DNA from: JAPLYB01 sp964500015
GTDB taxonomy: Archaea; Nanobdellota; Nanobdellia; Pacearchaeales; UBA284
Direction of reading: 5' to 3'
Assembly (NCBI GenBank): GCA_964500015.1
Contig: CAZCMN010000006.1
Location: 1 to 35,421, forward strand
DNA length: 35,421 nucleotides
The notes beneath the pieces were generated by a model that was given only the letters and a program-made list of their open reading frames with translations, did not search any database and was not told the origin of the DNA. Both the position numbers and the translations under genes were made by a program. Within the stretch, counting starts at the first letter, position 1. Each line of letters starts with the position of its first letter. Positions 7,388 to 15,221 of the stretch are shown here, one piece after another.

Positions 7388-8101
7388 ATGGCTAAACAAC
7401 TTTCACAATTAGAACAAACAATGGCTAATTCCGATGTTAGAAATCTAGCTTCAGCTATGTATGCTTCGAATAAAGCTGGAGGAATGGATCAGGAAATTAC
7501 AGCCAGAAGTGGAGATCACGAAATCAAATTAACTGATGCTTTAAATCAACCGTATACTTATGGAAAAATTCTAGAAAGACAAGTTTCCGAACTTGTTAAA
7601 GGAAAATTAAAAGCCGTTGGACAAGGAGAATTAGCAGATCTTGTTTCAGGCAATCTTCAAGAATTAAGTTTGCTTACCAATAAAATAATGGAGAATAGAA
7701 CTGTTGCAGATTTTGTTAATGAAGCTGAACGAGCTGGCGCAGATGTTTCTGCATTAAAACAATATAGAACTAATGATAATTATCTAAAAACTCTTGAAAA
7801 ATTAGCTAAATCAGAAGATCCAAAAGAAAAAGAAATTGCAAGAGGTTTAATGGCTCTTGACACTTATGTTGGACTTCAGTATAAACAGAAACTAGATCAA
7901 GAAGCTTATAGAATGTACACTGCCTCTGCATTAAATAGAATAAAAGCCATGAATGCTCCAAAAGACAGCGAATTGGGAAAAGCCTACTCTGAATTAATGG
8001 AGATCCAAAAAACTGCTGAGAAAAGCAAGAAATTAGAACCTAGAATTCCTTATATTCAGAAACAATTGAATGCGCCAACAGAATATGCTTTAGCAGCTTA
8101 A
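7388..8101 (+). CDS. Unrecognised soluble helical protein
   Basis: The 237-residue product starts MAKQLSQLEQTMANSDVRNL and ends TEYALAA. It has no signal peptide, membrane segment, cysteine or nucleotide-binding motif. The sequence is almost entirely helix-compatible, with many Ala/Glu/Lys/Leu residues (for example ISLL-type heptads around LQELSLLTNKIME), suggesting an all-alpha cytoplasmic protein. A strong TATA box and a single-gene transcript suggest solid expression. A hairpin element (8155-8193) lies in the convergent gap after its stop. I do not recognise a family. Confidence 0.75.
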   Translation: MAKQLSQLEQTMANSDVRNLASAMYASNKAGGMDQEITARSGDHEIKLTDALNQPYTYGKILERQVSELVKGKLKAVGQGELADLVSGNLQELSLLTNKIMENRTVADFVNEAERAGADVSALKQYRTNDNYLKTLEKLAKSEDPKEKEIARGLMALDTYVGLQYKQKLDQEAYRMYTASALNRIKAMNAPKDSELGKAYSELMEIQKTAEKSKKLEPRIPYIQKQLNAPTEYALAA

Positions 8102-8154
8102 TTTAATTTTTTTATTTTATATTTCTATATTTTATTAAATAGTACATAAATAAC

Positions 8155-8193
8155 TTTTTGCAACGTTATGAAAACTAAAGTTTTCAGCAAAAA
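8155..8193. repeat. Intergenic hairpin element with AACGTT box (copy 3)
   Basis: Outer arms TTTTTGC (8155-8161) and GCAAAAA (8187-8193) enclose AACGTT and inner hairpin TGAAAAC / GTTTTCA with loop TAAA. It has the same order of parts as copy 1. It lies between two convergent stops, ending 2 bases from the nucleotidyltransferase stop codon. Confidence 0.7.
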
Positions 8194-8195
8194 AA

Positions 8196-9038
8196 TTATA
8201 ACCTTTTTTGGTCAATCATCTTGTTGACTAGACAAGCCATTTCCCTTAAGAAAAGATCTGTTTTTTTCTGTAAAGAATCTAATTCAGAAGCATGAACCTC
8301 TTTTCTTGAACCATGAAGGATATCATGCATCATATGATAAACTTCTTCATACCAAGAAACAAATTTGGGATCAAGCATTTTTTTTGACACAAATGTTTCT
8401 TTAAGATATTGTGAAATTTGTTCTGGACTTGGAGGCATGTTCTTAGCTGCAATTAAAGCTGCATGACTTGAATCAACCATTGTCCAATATAAGCCTTCAA
8501 CTCCATTAATTAGGGATGCCCTAGTTCTAGCTAAATGCATTGGAGCTCTTTGAAGCAAAAGGTAAATTGACTCAGGAGTGCTTTTTATTTTTCCTTGATT
8601 TAATAAAACTTTTAATGGACTAAAAAAACCACCAAAATCAATTAATGGCTGGCCATATCTAATAATATTTATAATTACAGGGTCGCCTCGAATCATTTCT
8701 TGCCACCATGTTGTTAATCTAACTGTGTTGATATGCAAAGCTCTTCTGTAAGGATTTTGTCTTATTAATTTTCCTAGCTCTTCCCTATACCAAGCTATTA
8801 ATTCTTGGTCCCAGATAACAGAACAATCATCTAATAGAATAATAATATCAATATCAGAACCTTTAACTTGTTTATTCTTCATAGTTGAGCCAAAAAGAAT
8901 TATTGATTTTACTATACTGCCAAATTTTTCATATGCTTTTGTTGCAAAATCTAGAGCAATATCCTGATCTTCCATGATATTAAGAGTAGGAATTTCTTTT
9001 CTAGTGATTTTTGGTTTAGGAACTTTTGTGTTTTTCAT
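8196..9038 (-). CDS. Nucleotidyltransferase-domain protein with HEPN-like C-terminal half
   Basis: The 280-residue product has a minimal pol-beta-type nucleotidyltransferase signature, ILFGSTMKNKQVKGSDIDII (residues about 42-61), i.e. GS followed by the D-x-D metal-binding pair. The C-terminal half (about 160-280) is all-helical with RAPMHLARTRASLINGVEGL and YHMMHDILHGSRKEVHA, which resembles HEPN/nucleotide-binding helical domains that usually sit next to such enzymes. Known MNT-HEPN pairs act as toxin-antitoxin modules, where the MNT part AMPylates HEPN; here both seem fused, so a housekeeping or self-contained regulatory role is equally possible. A nucleic-acid or protein substrate cannot be told from sequence. 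It is last in a run of five minus-strand genes. Confidence 0.65.
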   Translation of the reverse strand: MKNTKVPKPKITRKEIPTLNIMEDQDIALDFATKAYEKFGSIVKSIILFGSTMKNKQVKGSDIDIIILLDDCSVIWDQELIAWYREELGKLIRQNPYRRALHINTVRLTTWWQEMIRGDPVIINIIRYGQPLIDFGGFFSPLKVLLNQGKIKSTPESIYLLLQRAPMHLARTRASLINGVEGLYWTMVDSSHAALIAAKNMPPSPEQISQYLKETFVSKKMLDPKFVSWYEEVYHMMHDILHGSRKEVHASELDSLQKKTDLFLREMACLVNKMIDQKRL

Positions 9039-9084
9039 CTTCCTCTTTTTTATGCTTTTGTTAAGTAATCTGAATTTTTAAAGT

Positions 9085-9531
9085 TTAGCTTTTATTAAAA
9101 ACTATTTTTCTCTCTATAACCCATTCCTCATTTTTATTAAAACCAAGTGACTTAAAAAAAACCATGGATTTTTTATTTTTGGTATAAATATCAGTTATCA
9201 TCTCTTTTTTAGCAAATTGTTTTAACTTTAAAAGACTAAGATTAAAAAGATTTGAGCCTATCTTTTTCCTTCTATAATTTTTTTCAACAAATATATAAGT
9301 CAACCATGAAGTTTTCGGTTTTTGATGTGAATAATGTCTTTGTAAAAGCAAAAAACCAATAATTTTATTTTTATCTAAACAGATTATGCCTAAACCAAAT
9401 GATTTTTTGAGATATTGTTTTATTTCTTTTATTGTCCAATCCCAAGAATATTCGTCTTTTTTAGCAAAATCTTTTTTTCCTAGAGAATAGACTTCTTTAA
9501 TATCTTTTTTTTGCATTAACCTATACTTCAT
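9085..9531 (-). CDS. GNAT-family N-acetyltransferase
   Basis: The 148-residue product shows the GNAT fold order: N-terminal MKYRLMQKKDIKEVYSL, then strand pair GLGIICLDKNKIIGFLLL, then acetyl-CoA-binding motif A as VEKNYRRKKIGSNLF (R-R-x-x-I-G in place of Q/R-x-x-G-x-G/A), then KKSMVFFKSLGF. The layout resembles RimI-type N-terminal or small-molecule acetyltransferases; the substrate is unknown. Its ATG (9531) is separated by one base from the stop of the 665-residue TIM-barrel gene (9533), so the two are surely co-transcribed and probably translationally coupled. Confidence 0.8.
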   Translation of the reverse strand: MKYRLMQKKDIKEVYSLGKKDFAKKDEYSWDWTIKEIKQYLKKSFGLGIICLDKNKIIGFLLLQRHYSHQKPKTSWLTYIFVEKNYRRKKIGSNLFNLSLLKLKQFAKKEMITDIYTKNKKSMVFFKSLGFNKNEEWVIERKIVFNKS

Positions 9532-9532
9532 T

Positions 9533-11530
9533 TTATTCCATTGGTGCGCCTGAAAATCTCTGGCCTTTGCCCGGCATTTGTCCTCCTAATTCTGAGGGCA
9601 ATGTAGCAAAACCAGAACCATAAGTTGAAAAATGTTGATCGGGCAGCATCATCCCATAACCTCCAAAATAACTCCCAGGATAACCTGTTGTTTGTTTCAT
9701 TTGATTCCAGTAAGGAGAAGCTTGAGCGCCATATAAAGGAGAGCCAAAAGCTTCTAAAACATAGGGTGTTGGCAAGCCCATTTTTTGTGCAACAAAATTT
9801 CCAGCTTCAATGATATTTTTTCCAGTATAACCTGATTTTTCTAATTCTCTTAAAATTTCTTTAAAAGGAACTTCCCCCATTCCAGGAGGCAAGTGGGTTT
9901 CATTAAATCCAAAGTTATCTGCTAAGTGAACATGTTTTACAAAGGGAGCAATTTCTTTTGTTTCTTCTGCCATAAATTTTCCAAATTTTTTAGAATCAAA
10001 ATTGCCATCTTTATCATCTCCAAAACCATATTTTCTTATTAAGTTTATATGACCAGTATCCCATGTAACACCTATAAGTTTTTTAGCAATGTTATCTGCA
10101 TCATTTTCATTAAATCCTTCTGCTTTTGCTTTTTCAACAAAAGCTTTTCTACTTTCTTCAACTAATTTTTTTAAACTATCTGCCCTAGAAAAAGCTGTAT
10201 TTGGAAAGAAATTTTCCAGGCTTATTATTGGTGCTTTTTCACCAAATTTTTTATAAGCCATCATTGCAGCATTGCTTATGGTTTTTTTTGTTTTTTCTAG
10301 AGCAAACTCTTCTGCTGGAATAAGTTTTTTTACTTCTACTTGTCTTAATTTATTTATCATGTCTCTTTCAATAATCCCTTTTTTTTCAATAATTTTTGCA
10401 AATGCTCCAGGATCTTTTTCAGCTATTTCATTAAAATCTAAAAATTTTCCATTAACTTTTCTTAAATCTTCTAATTCTTGAATTTGTTTTGTGTAGATTT
10501 CTTTTGCTGATTTAAGAACTCCAACTGTTTTTTCATCACCAAATCTTTGTGCCTCATTAAATAAATTTCTTAATTTTAAGTCATAATCATTTAATAAATT
10601 TCCAACAGTTCTTAGTTCTTTTTTAGAGTCAATAAGCATTGTCTCTTCATTGTTTGTAAGCTCTTCTCCCAATTGTTTTTTGAGATAAAGTAATTTTGCT
10701 CGACCTGCATAACCTTCTACATTTCTTTCTATGATTGATTGATTATACTCTAGATTAGATAGCTCACCCATCCATTGTCTTCTATTTGCTTCTTCTAACT
10801 GAAATTCGGGGGTTACTTCATAACTTGTGACTTCACCTTTTAAATTATAAATAGGTTTAGCTCTTGGGTCTGCTTTCATTTCACCTGTTTCAGGATTGTG
10901 CCATATATTTCCTTTTTCATCTCTCTTATAAATTGGAATTGGAGAAGAAATTTCTTCTCTTTTTATAGGTCCTAATTGGCCAGAATCTCTATCAACAACA
11001 TAAAGAATGCTCTTTTTTTGAGTTGTTTTATTTGGTTCGCCAGTTGGATCTGTTCCAGGCATAGGATCATAAGAAGGAACTCCGCCTGAAGCATGCATTG
11101 TCACAGGAATATTTCCTTTAGAATCTAAATCATGAGCTCTTGAAATAGCGTTCATGATTTCTCTTTCAGCATGCTGTCTGGAGTATTCATTCCAACCTTC
11201 TCGAGTAAAACCAGCTGGATCAATTATCGGAGCATGCAATGTTGGTTCTGCACCTGTAATTTTCATTAATTGTCTGACTTCTGTTAATTGCTGTCTTGGA
11301 ATTGTATCAAATGTTTCTCCTTGAATTGGTTGCAGTTCAACAATTTTTGTACCTTCGCTTAATCTTGCTGTAACTTCAGAAATCTGATTTGCTGTTTGCG
11401 GACTTGTTGGAGCCCCAATTCTATTAAACGGCAGCCTGTAACCTGTAAAAAAATCTCCATAATTTTCCCCAGGTTCTTGAGTGTAAGTTCCTGTGTAAAA
11501 AGATTCTATATTTGGAAGTTTGTATGTCAT
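9533..11530 (-). CDS. Xylose-isomerase-like TIM-barrel protein with ~255-residue insertion
   Basis: The 665-residue product carries motifs of the endonuclease IV/sugar-isomerase TIM-barrel superfamily: TLHAPIIDPAG (His99), VTMHASGG (His146), then after a long interruption PIISLENFFPN (Glu440), VTWDTGHINL (Asp491, His494), VKHVHLADNFGF (His533, His535) and NIIEAGNF (Glu575). These are the usual metal-binding positions, so a metal-dependent hydrolase or isomerase is likely. Residues about 155-410 form an insertion with a beta-rich first part and a long helical second part (likely coiled coil). The last 75 residues are Gly/Tyr/Gln/Pro-rich and low in complexity. A normal superfamily member is about 280 residues. 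It is followed after one base by a GNAT gene. Substrate unknown. Confidence 0.7.
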   Translation of the reverse strand: MTYKLPNIESFYTGTYTQEPGENYGDFFTGYRLPFNRIGAPTSPQTANQISEVTARLSEGTKIVELQPIQGETFDTIPRQQLTEVRQLMKITGAEPTLHAPIIDPAGFTREGWNEYSRQHAEREIMNAISRAHDLDSKGNIPVTMHASGGVPSYDPMPGTDPTGEPNKTTQKKSILYVVDRDSGQLGPIKREEISSPIPIYKRDEKGNIWHNPETGEMKADPRAKPIYNLKGEVTSYEVTPEFQLEEANRRQWMGELSNLEYNQSIIERNVEGYAGRAKLLYLKKQLGEELTNNEETMLIDSKKELRTVGNLLNDYDLKLRNLFNEAQRFGDEKTVGVLKSAKEIYTKQIQELEDLRKVNGKFLDFNEIAEKDPGAFAKIIEKKGIIERDMINKLRQVEVKKLIPAEEFALEKTKKTISNAAMMAYKKFGEKAPIISLENFFPNTAFSRADSLKKLVEESRKAFVEKAKAEGFNENDADNIAKKLIGVTWDTGHINLIRKYGFGDDKDGNFDSKKFGKFMAEETKEIAPFVKHVHLADNFGFNETHLPPGMGEVPFKEILRELEKSGYTGKNIIEAGNFVAQKMGLPTPYVLEAFGSPLYGAQASPYWNQMKQTTGYPGSYFGGYGMMLPDQHFSTYGSGFATLPSELGGQMPGKGQRFSGAPME

Positions 11531-11568
11531 TTTTTATTTTGTAAGTTGTTAAATATAAATGATTCATG

Positions 11569-11667
11569 TCTTGCAGGATTTTGCTCTTAAGCAGACAACG
11601 TTGTGCTCAAAAAACATAAGTTTTTTGGTATGCCAAAAATTGCCCATTTTTAAGCATCTGCGCATTT
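11569..11667. repeat. Composite hairpin element (copy 4)
   Basis: In order: TCTTGCAGG start (17 bases identical to 2895-2911), small hairpin GCT/AGC with loop CTTA, ACAACGTTGT box, hairpin CAAAAAAC / GTTTTTTG (loop ATAA), the edge GGTATGCC, hairpin AAAAAT/ATTTTT, then AAGCAT and a CTGCGCATTTAG box. It fills most of the 181-base gap between the 243-aa and 665-aa genes. Confidence 0.75.
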
Positions 11668-11711
11668 AGTTTTAACATTATCTCTTTTTCTTTATTAATT
11701 ATTTGGGGAAT

Positions 11712-12443
11712 TTAAAGTTTTCCTCTGGACTTGTATTTTTTTTCAAAAGCTGTGTGAAAAATAGATTTTTCGTTATCGATTCTATCAATTTGTTCAAGAT
11801 CATATTTTACTTGCTCTGAAAAAGTGTTTTTAGTCATAGTTGGATCTTGGAAAGGCATTATTTCCCTAAAATGGCCTGGGTGCTCAAATCTTTGAAGATT
11901 TTCTTTTATTTCATGAATTACTCTATCTTCGTCCCATTTTCTTCCCTGATAAGTAGACTCATAGCTTCTAAGATAGTTTTCATCAATTGGTTCATAAATT
12001 ATTGCCTTTTCTCTCTCTTCTTTTCTAGGAGTTGGAACTTGTTCAAGAAATTGTTCCATATCTTTAACTGGTTTTTCTTTTCTTTCTTGAATTATAGGAG
12101 AAGAAACTTTTGTAGGTTCAAAACTTACAGAGAAATCTACATTCTCCTCAAGCGAGCCATCTCTTTCAATAATTTTTGTTTTAGCATTATCACTTTTTGA
12201 TACTGGGCCTTCTTTCTTGCTAAATGGTGTTTTTCCTGTGGAGTCAATTGATTTGGATTGTGATGTTGGTTGGGGTTGTGATGTTGATTTGGATTGTGAT
12301 GTTGATGATTCTGAGGATGTTCCTTTCTTTTTATTGAAAATAAGCCCATTTTTTTTAATTGTGATTAAATTTAAATCTATTTTTGAAAGTTCTTCCAAAG
12401 CAAGATTTTTTTTACTTGATTTACTTAGTTTTGATTTAACCAT
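11712..12443 (-). CDS. Unrecognised, largely disordered protein
   Basis: The 243-residue product has a basic N-terminus (KSKLSKSSKK), a Ser/Thr/Gln/Pro-rich tract made of three 6-residue repeats (TSQSKS/TSQPQP) at about 48-65, then charged regions. The C-terminal third has aromatic and acidic clusters (YLRSYESTYQGRKWDEDRV, FREIMPFQDPTM). No fold, signal peptide or membrane segment is visible. It lies 53 bases after the 463-residue gene and upstream of the TIM-barrel gene on the same strand, so it may be a linker or adaptor of one complex with them. That role is inference only. Confidence 0.6.
   Translation of the reverse strand: MVKSKLSKSSKKNLALEELSKIDLNLITIKKNGLIFNKKKGTSSESSTSQSKSTSQPQPTSQSKSIDSTGKTPFSKKEGPVSKSDNAKTKIIERDGSLEENVDFSVSFEPTKVSSPIIQERKEKPVKDMEQFLEQVPTPRKEEREKAIIYEPIDENYLRSYESTYQGRKWDEDRVIHEIKENLQRFEHPGHFREIMPFQDPTMTKNTFSEQVKYDLEQIDRIDNEKSIFHTAFEKKYKSRGKL
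12250..12303. repeat. Three tandem 18-bp units inside the 243-aa gene
   Basis: Units at 12250-12267, 12268-12285 and 12286-12303. The first and third are identical (GATTTGGATTGTGATGTT) and the middle differs at 3 positions. They keep frame and encode the hexapeptide repeats TSQSKS/TSQPQP. This is a small in-frame minisatellite, likely variable in copy number between strains. Confidence 0.8.
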
Positions 12444-12496
12444 TGGTTTTAAGGTTAAATTTGCTTAAATAATTTTTGATTTGACTTTTTAATTTT

Positions 12497-13888
12497 TTAT
12501 TTATTTTTTTTATTAAATGCGTCTTTAACTTCATTTGTTTCAAATTCAGGAGATATTGGAAATGCAACCATTCCGTGATTCTTTTTATAAACATCATATA
12601 ACGTGAAAGTTGAATTTGCAACAACTTGTTCTATATATTTTCTGAAAATTTCCTCCCGATAATTGTCTTTTCTTATTTTTCCAATTTCTGGTTCATCTTT
12701 TTTCTTTTCTTCTTTTTTTGTTTTATCTTCTTTTGGTTTTTCTCCAATAAAATGCTCTAAGTCTTCTTGCATTTGTTTTAAAGATGATTCTGTTGTTTCT
12801 TGAACTAGATTTAGCGCTGTGACAAGATCATCTTTATCAATCTCTTTTCTTAAAACTTTTAATTCATCATCATTCAAGGCATAGCCTTGTATTGTGACCT
12901 CAGCTCTTCCTCCGAAAACATAGTGCCCTTGTGGAGTTCTATAAGGCAATCCTCTGAATTTAAAATTAACAAGAATGCAAGAATAATAAGCTCTTTTGAA
13001 TTTTTCTTTTTCAAATTCTCTTGGAATTAATCTTTGTCTAGCTAAATCTACTGAGTCTTGTTTTTTAGTACCAAAAATTTTTAAGTCTAGAATCATGGTA
13101 TTAAATGCATTAACAATTTCAGGATCTGTTAATTTCCCAGATTCTTTTGAATGTTTTCCTGCTCGCATTTTTAATTCTTCTGCTGTTTGTAGATAGGGTT
13201 TAGCCCATCGAGTGTATAGCTTAAGGGCAGAAACCTCGCTTTTTAGATAAGCTTTTTCAATTGCAAATCTTTTTCTTAATTCTTGTTCTGACCTTTGCAT
13301 CCAAGCATTAAACTCAGCTAATCTTGGTTTTAGAACTCTCTTAACACGGTCATTTAAATCTAATTTATCAACATCATTTATTTTTTGGACTGCTAAAAAA
13401 GCATCTCTTAAAGTTGTAAATCCTAGCTCATAGGTCATCTGATGTACAGAACCTCTGCCACGCATGGGCATATCAACTTTGTCAAGCCAGACATTTTTTA
13501 AAGATAATAAAGCTGCTTCTGCTGTTTTCTTGTCTTTATTAGTTAAATTATCATACTGCATTATCCTTATTTCAAAATCTTTTAGATCATAAAGCAGATT
13601 AATAATAGTTCTGATTAGGGTGTTAATTGTTCCCATAATTTTCATACCTTCTTCCTGCATTTTAGTTGCTTTAGCACCCATTTCTGAGAAAAAGCCTCCT
13701 CCTGGAGATGCTGCAAAATTATCTTCGAGTTTTTCAACATCCAAACCCTGTTTTTCTTTCATGAAATCCAAAATCCAAAAGTAGATTGGTTCAAGCTGAT
13801 CAGAAGTACTATCATAGAGAATTTTATGCTCCCATACTGGGTGTTTATATCTGGGATTAATCTCACCTATTTTTTTATCTATATCCAT
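12497..13888 (-). CDS. Unrecognised helical protein, first gene of a minus-strand operon
   Basis: The 463-residue product starts MDIDKKIGEINPRYKHPVWE. It is mostly helix-compatible with many charged residues: a long amphipathic region (about 70-130, LIRTIINLLYDLKDFEIRIM), a central region with YTRWAKPYLQTAEELKMRAG, and a beta-looking island, FRGLPYRTPQGHYVFGG (about 320-340). A Lys/Glu linker (about 388-405) leads to a short C-terminal domain ending in KKNK. No catalytic motif, signal or membrane helix is seen. It heads the run 463-aa / 243-aa / TIM barrel / GNAT / nucleotidyltransferase. Its promoter overlaps an 11-bp inverted repeat. I do not recognise a family and assign no function. Confidence 0.7.
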   Translation of the reverse strand: MDIDKKIGEINPRYKHPVWEHKILYDSTSDQLEPIYFWILDFMKEKQGLDVEKLEDNFAASPGGGFFSEMGAKATKMQEEGMKIMGTINTLIRTIINLLYDLKDFEIRIMQYDNLTNKDKKTAEAALLSLKNVWLDKVDMPMRGRGSVHQMTYELGFTTLRDAFLAVQKINDVDKLDLNDRVKRVLKPRLAEFNAWMQRSEQELRKRFAIEKAYLKSEVSALKLYTRWAKPYLQTAEELKMRAGKHSKESGKLTDPEIVNAFNTMILDLKIFGTKKQDSVDLARQRLIPREFEKEKFKRAYYSCILVNFKFRGLPYRTPQGHYVFGGRAEVTIQGYALNDDELKVLRKEIDKDDLVTALNLVQETTESSLKQMQEDLEHFIGEKPKEDKTKKEEKKKDEPEIGKIRKDNYREEIFRKYIEQVVANSTFTLYDVYKKNHGMVAFPISPEFETNEVKDAFNKKNK

Positions 13889-13912
13889 ATTTCTTGAAAG
13901 TAAAAGGGCTTT

Positions 13913-13946
13913 TTATTCATTTCGGTAATTATCTTGAAATGAATAA
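13913..13946. promoter_or_regulatory. Perfect 11-bp inverted repeat over the promoter of the 463-aa gene
   Basis: TTATTCATTTC (13913-13923) and GAAATGAATAA (13936-13946) are exact reverse complements with a 12-base spacer. The near arm overlaps the A/T-rich segment about 25-30 bases before ATG 13888, where the TATA box should be. Position and symmetry fit a repressor operator. Confidence 0.5.
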
Positions 13947-14078
13947 ATGTGTAAGTTGTAATGGGTTAGTATTTATGCGCCTTAGTTTTTTATTGTGTTT
14001 TGTTTCTTTTTAAAGAACAAATAATCAAGATAACTAATTCTACACTTATGGCTAATAAAATCAAGATGATTTCGTAAG

Positions 14079-14089
14079 GTTTAAATTCT
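14079..14089 (+). promoter_or_regulatory. TATA box of the 14108 gene
   Basis: GGTTTAAATTC is centred about 24 bases before ATG 14108, which predicts a leaderless transcript. Confidence 0.5.
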
Positions 14090-14107
14090 TAAACTTATTA
14101 AAAAAGT

Positions 14108-14497
14108 ATGAGATTTTCGAAAAAAAGAGGAGCAAGAGAAATTGTCTGGGGTCCTGAAGAGCCATGGGTTGAGCCGAAAAAGGAAATAGTTGCTGGACCT
14201 GCAGCAGATTTATCAGATACTTCAACATCAGAAGAAAGTGCTTTAGGATTTTTAGGAACAATGGCAGGTGCTGCAGAAGTAAGTGAAAATTCAGAAGAAA
14301 GACCTAAACCTTTACCTTATGGGTGGGAGCCAAGTGATAGTTCAACAAGTTCTTCTTTAAGTTCATCTAGTTATAATTCTAGTTCTTCTAATTATGAAAG
14401 TTCAGATAATTTTGAAAAAATCATGAGACTGCAAAGAAAAATAGATAATCTCGTTGAGAGAATTGAAGCTCTAGAGAGGAAGAGAGATAATAACTGA
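14108..14497 (+). CDS. Unrecognised Ser-rich protein with C-terminal coiled coil
   Basis: The 129-residue product starts MRFSKKRGAREIVWGPEEPW. Its middle is disordered: an acidic Ser/Thr segment (STSEESALG), then a nearly pure Ser/Tyr/Asn tract (about 75-100). The final 25 residues form a clear heptad helix, MRLQRKIDNLVERIEALERK, likely a short dimerising or tetramerising coiled coil. No signal peptide. The layout (basic tip, flexible spacer, coiled coil) suggests an oligomeric tether or structural protein. Family not recognised. It has a leaderless promoter and is divergent from the 463-aa operon. Confidence 0.65.
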   Translation: MRFSKKRGAREIVWGPEEPWVEPKKEIVAGPAADLSDTSTSEESALGFLGTMAGAAEVSENSEERPKPLPYGWEPSDSSTSSSLSSSSYNSSSSNYESSDNFEKIMRLQRKIDNLVERIEALERKRDNN

Positions 14498-14518
14498 GAG
14501 TTATAATCCAGACATCAA

Positions 14519-14605
14519 ACAAAGCGCAGAATGAAACCACTAAAAAAGCAGAGGCTTTTTGGTGTGCCAAAAATCACAAGGTGATTTTTTAGCATAAAGC
14601 GCATA
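14519..14605. repeat. Composite two-hairpin element bracketed by GCGCA boxes (copy 5)
   Basis: ACAAAGCGCAGAA is followed by hairpin CACTAAAAAAGC / GCTTTTTGGTG (loop AGAG), the edge TGTGCC, hairpin AAAAATCAC / GTGATTTTT (loop AAG), AGCAT and AAAGCGCATAA. The second half matches 11621-11660 in order and sequence (TTTTTGGTxTGCCAAAAAT ... AGCAT). Confidence 0.75.
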
Positions 14606-14636
14606 ATAATTAAATTAATAATTGTAAAAATAAATT

Positions 14637-14671
14637 ATTGCACAACGTTGTCTGCTTCTGCAGAGTGCAAT
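14637..14671. repeat. Intergenic hairpin element with ACAACGTTGT box (copy 6)
   Basis: Outer arms ATTGCAC (14637-14643) and GTGCAAT (14665-14671) enclose AACGTTGT and inner hairpin CTGC / GCAG with loop TTCT. It lies about 45 bases before the lspA start, so it would be in or near the lspA leader. Confidence 0.75.
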
Positions 14672-14715
14672 AACAAACTAAAACTCGTAAAATAGATAAC
14701 TTACATCTTTGAAAA

Positions 14716-15180
14716 ATGGAAAATCAACAAGACAAGAACAAGATCAGAAAAAAAATATATTTCTTTTTTTTACTAGTTGTCTTGGTTTTTTTTGTTAATA
14801 GCTTTTTTAAATTAATTGCTCTGCAAAAAAAATGTTTTATCTTTTGTTTGACTGCTATTAAGAACTTGGGAGCTGCTTTTTCCTTATTTGAAAATTTTCC
14901 TTTTATTCAAATTTTGTTGATTATCGTGGCATTGGCTGTTTTGTTTTTAACAATTTACTTTTATATTAAACATTCTGAAAAGTCTAAGTTAGTTCAGTGG
15001 GCTTTGCCCCTAATTTTTATTGGAACATTAAGCAATATGCTAGACAGAATTATTTTGGGTTATGTTGTAGATTATTTTCCTTTTTTCTCAACTAAGTTAT
15101 TCACATTTAATGTAGCTGATCTTGCTAATTTTGCTGGAGTTGTTTTGCTGATAATCTTCCTATTAAAAAGGAAAAGATAA
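14716..15180 (+). CDS. lspA: Lipoprotein signal peptidase (signal peptidase II)
   Basis: This membrane aspartyl protease cleaves the signal peptide just before a lipid-modified cysteine. The 154-residue product has four hydrophobic segments (about 13-32, 59-83, 93-110, 136-149) and the family boxes: NLGAAFSLF (50-58), GTLSNMLDRIILGYVVDY (103-120, with N107, D110 and D119) and FNVADLANFAG (131-141, with D135). The first box normally reads N-x-G-A-A-F-S, an excellent match. Length is normal (150-170). Most archaea lack recognisable LspA, so a transferred bacterial gene is plausible. A lipobox protein lies at 863-1291. lgt, which normally acts first, is not in the window. It starts about 45 bases after a hairpin element and is followed by aRF1 after about 100 bases. 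Confidence 0.9.
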   Translation: MENQQDKNKIRKKIYFFFLLVVLVFFVNSFFKLIALQKKCFIFCLTAIKNLGAAFSLFENFPFIQILLIIVALAVLFLTIYFYIKHSEKSKLVQWALPLIFIGTLSNMLDRIILGYVVDYFPFFSTKLFTFNVADLANFAGVVLLIIFLLKRKR

Positions 15181-15221
15181 CTTTCAAGAAGTTTTAAATA
15201 TGCTTTTCTCGTCATAAAAAC

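Noticed and set aside
9533..11530. Calling the 665-aa protein endonuclease IV
   Set aside because: Only the general TIM-barrel ligand pattern is shared; the insertion and the missing Nfo-specific context leave the substrate open, and a compact Nfo is present at 27055-27843.
11847..12468. Plus-strand frames opposite the 243-aa gene
   Set aside because: The minus frame has operon context and sensible composition; the plus frames are antisense and include the minisatellite in a second frame.
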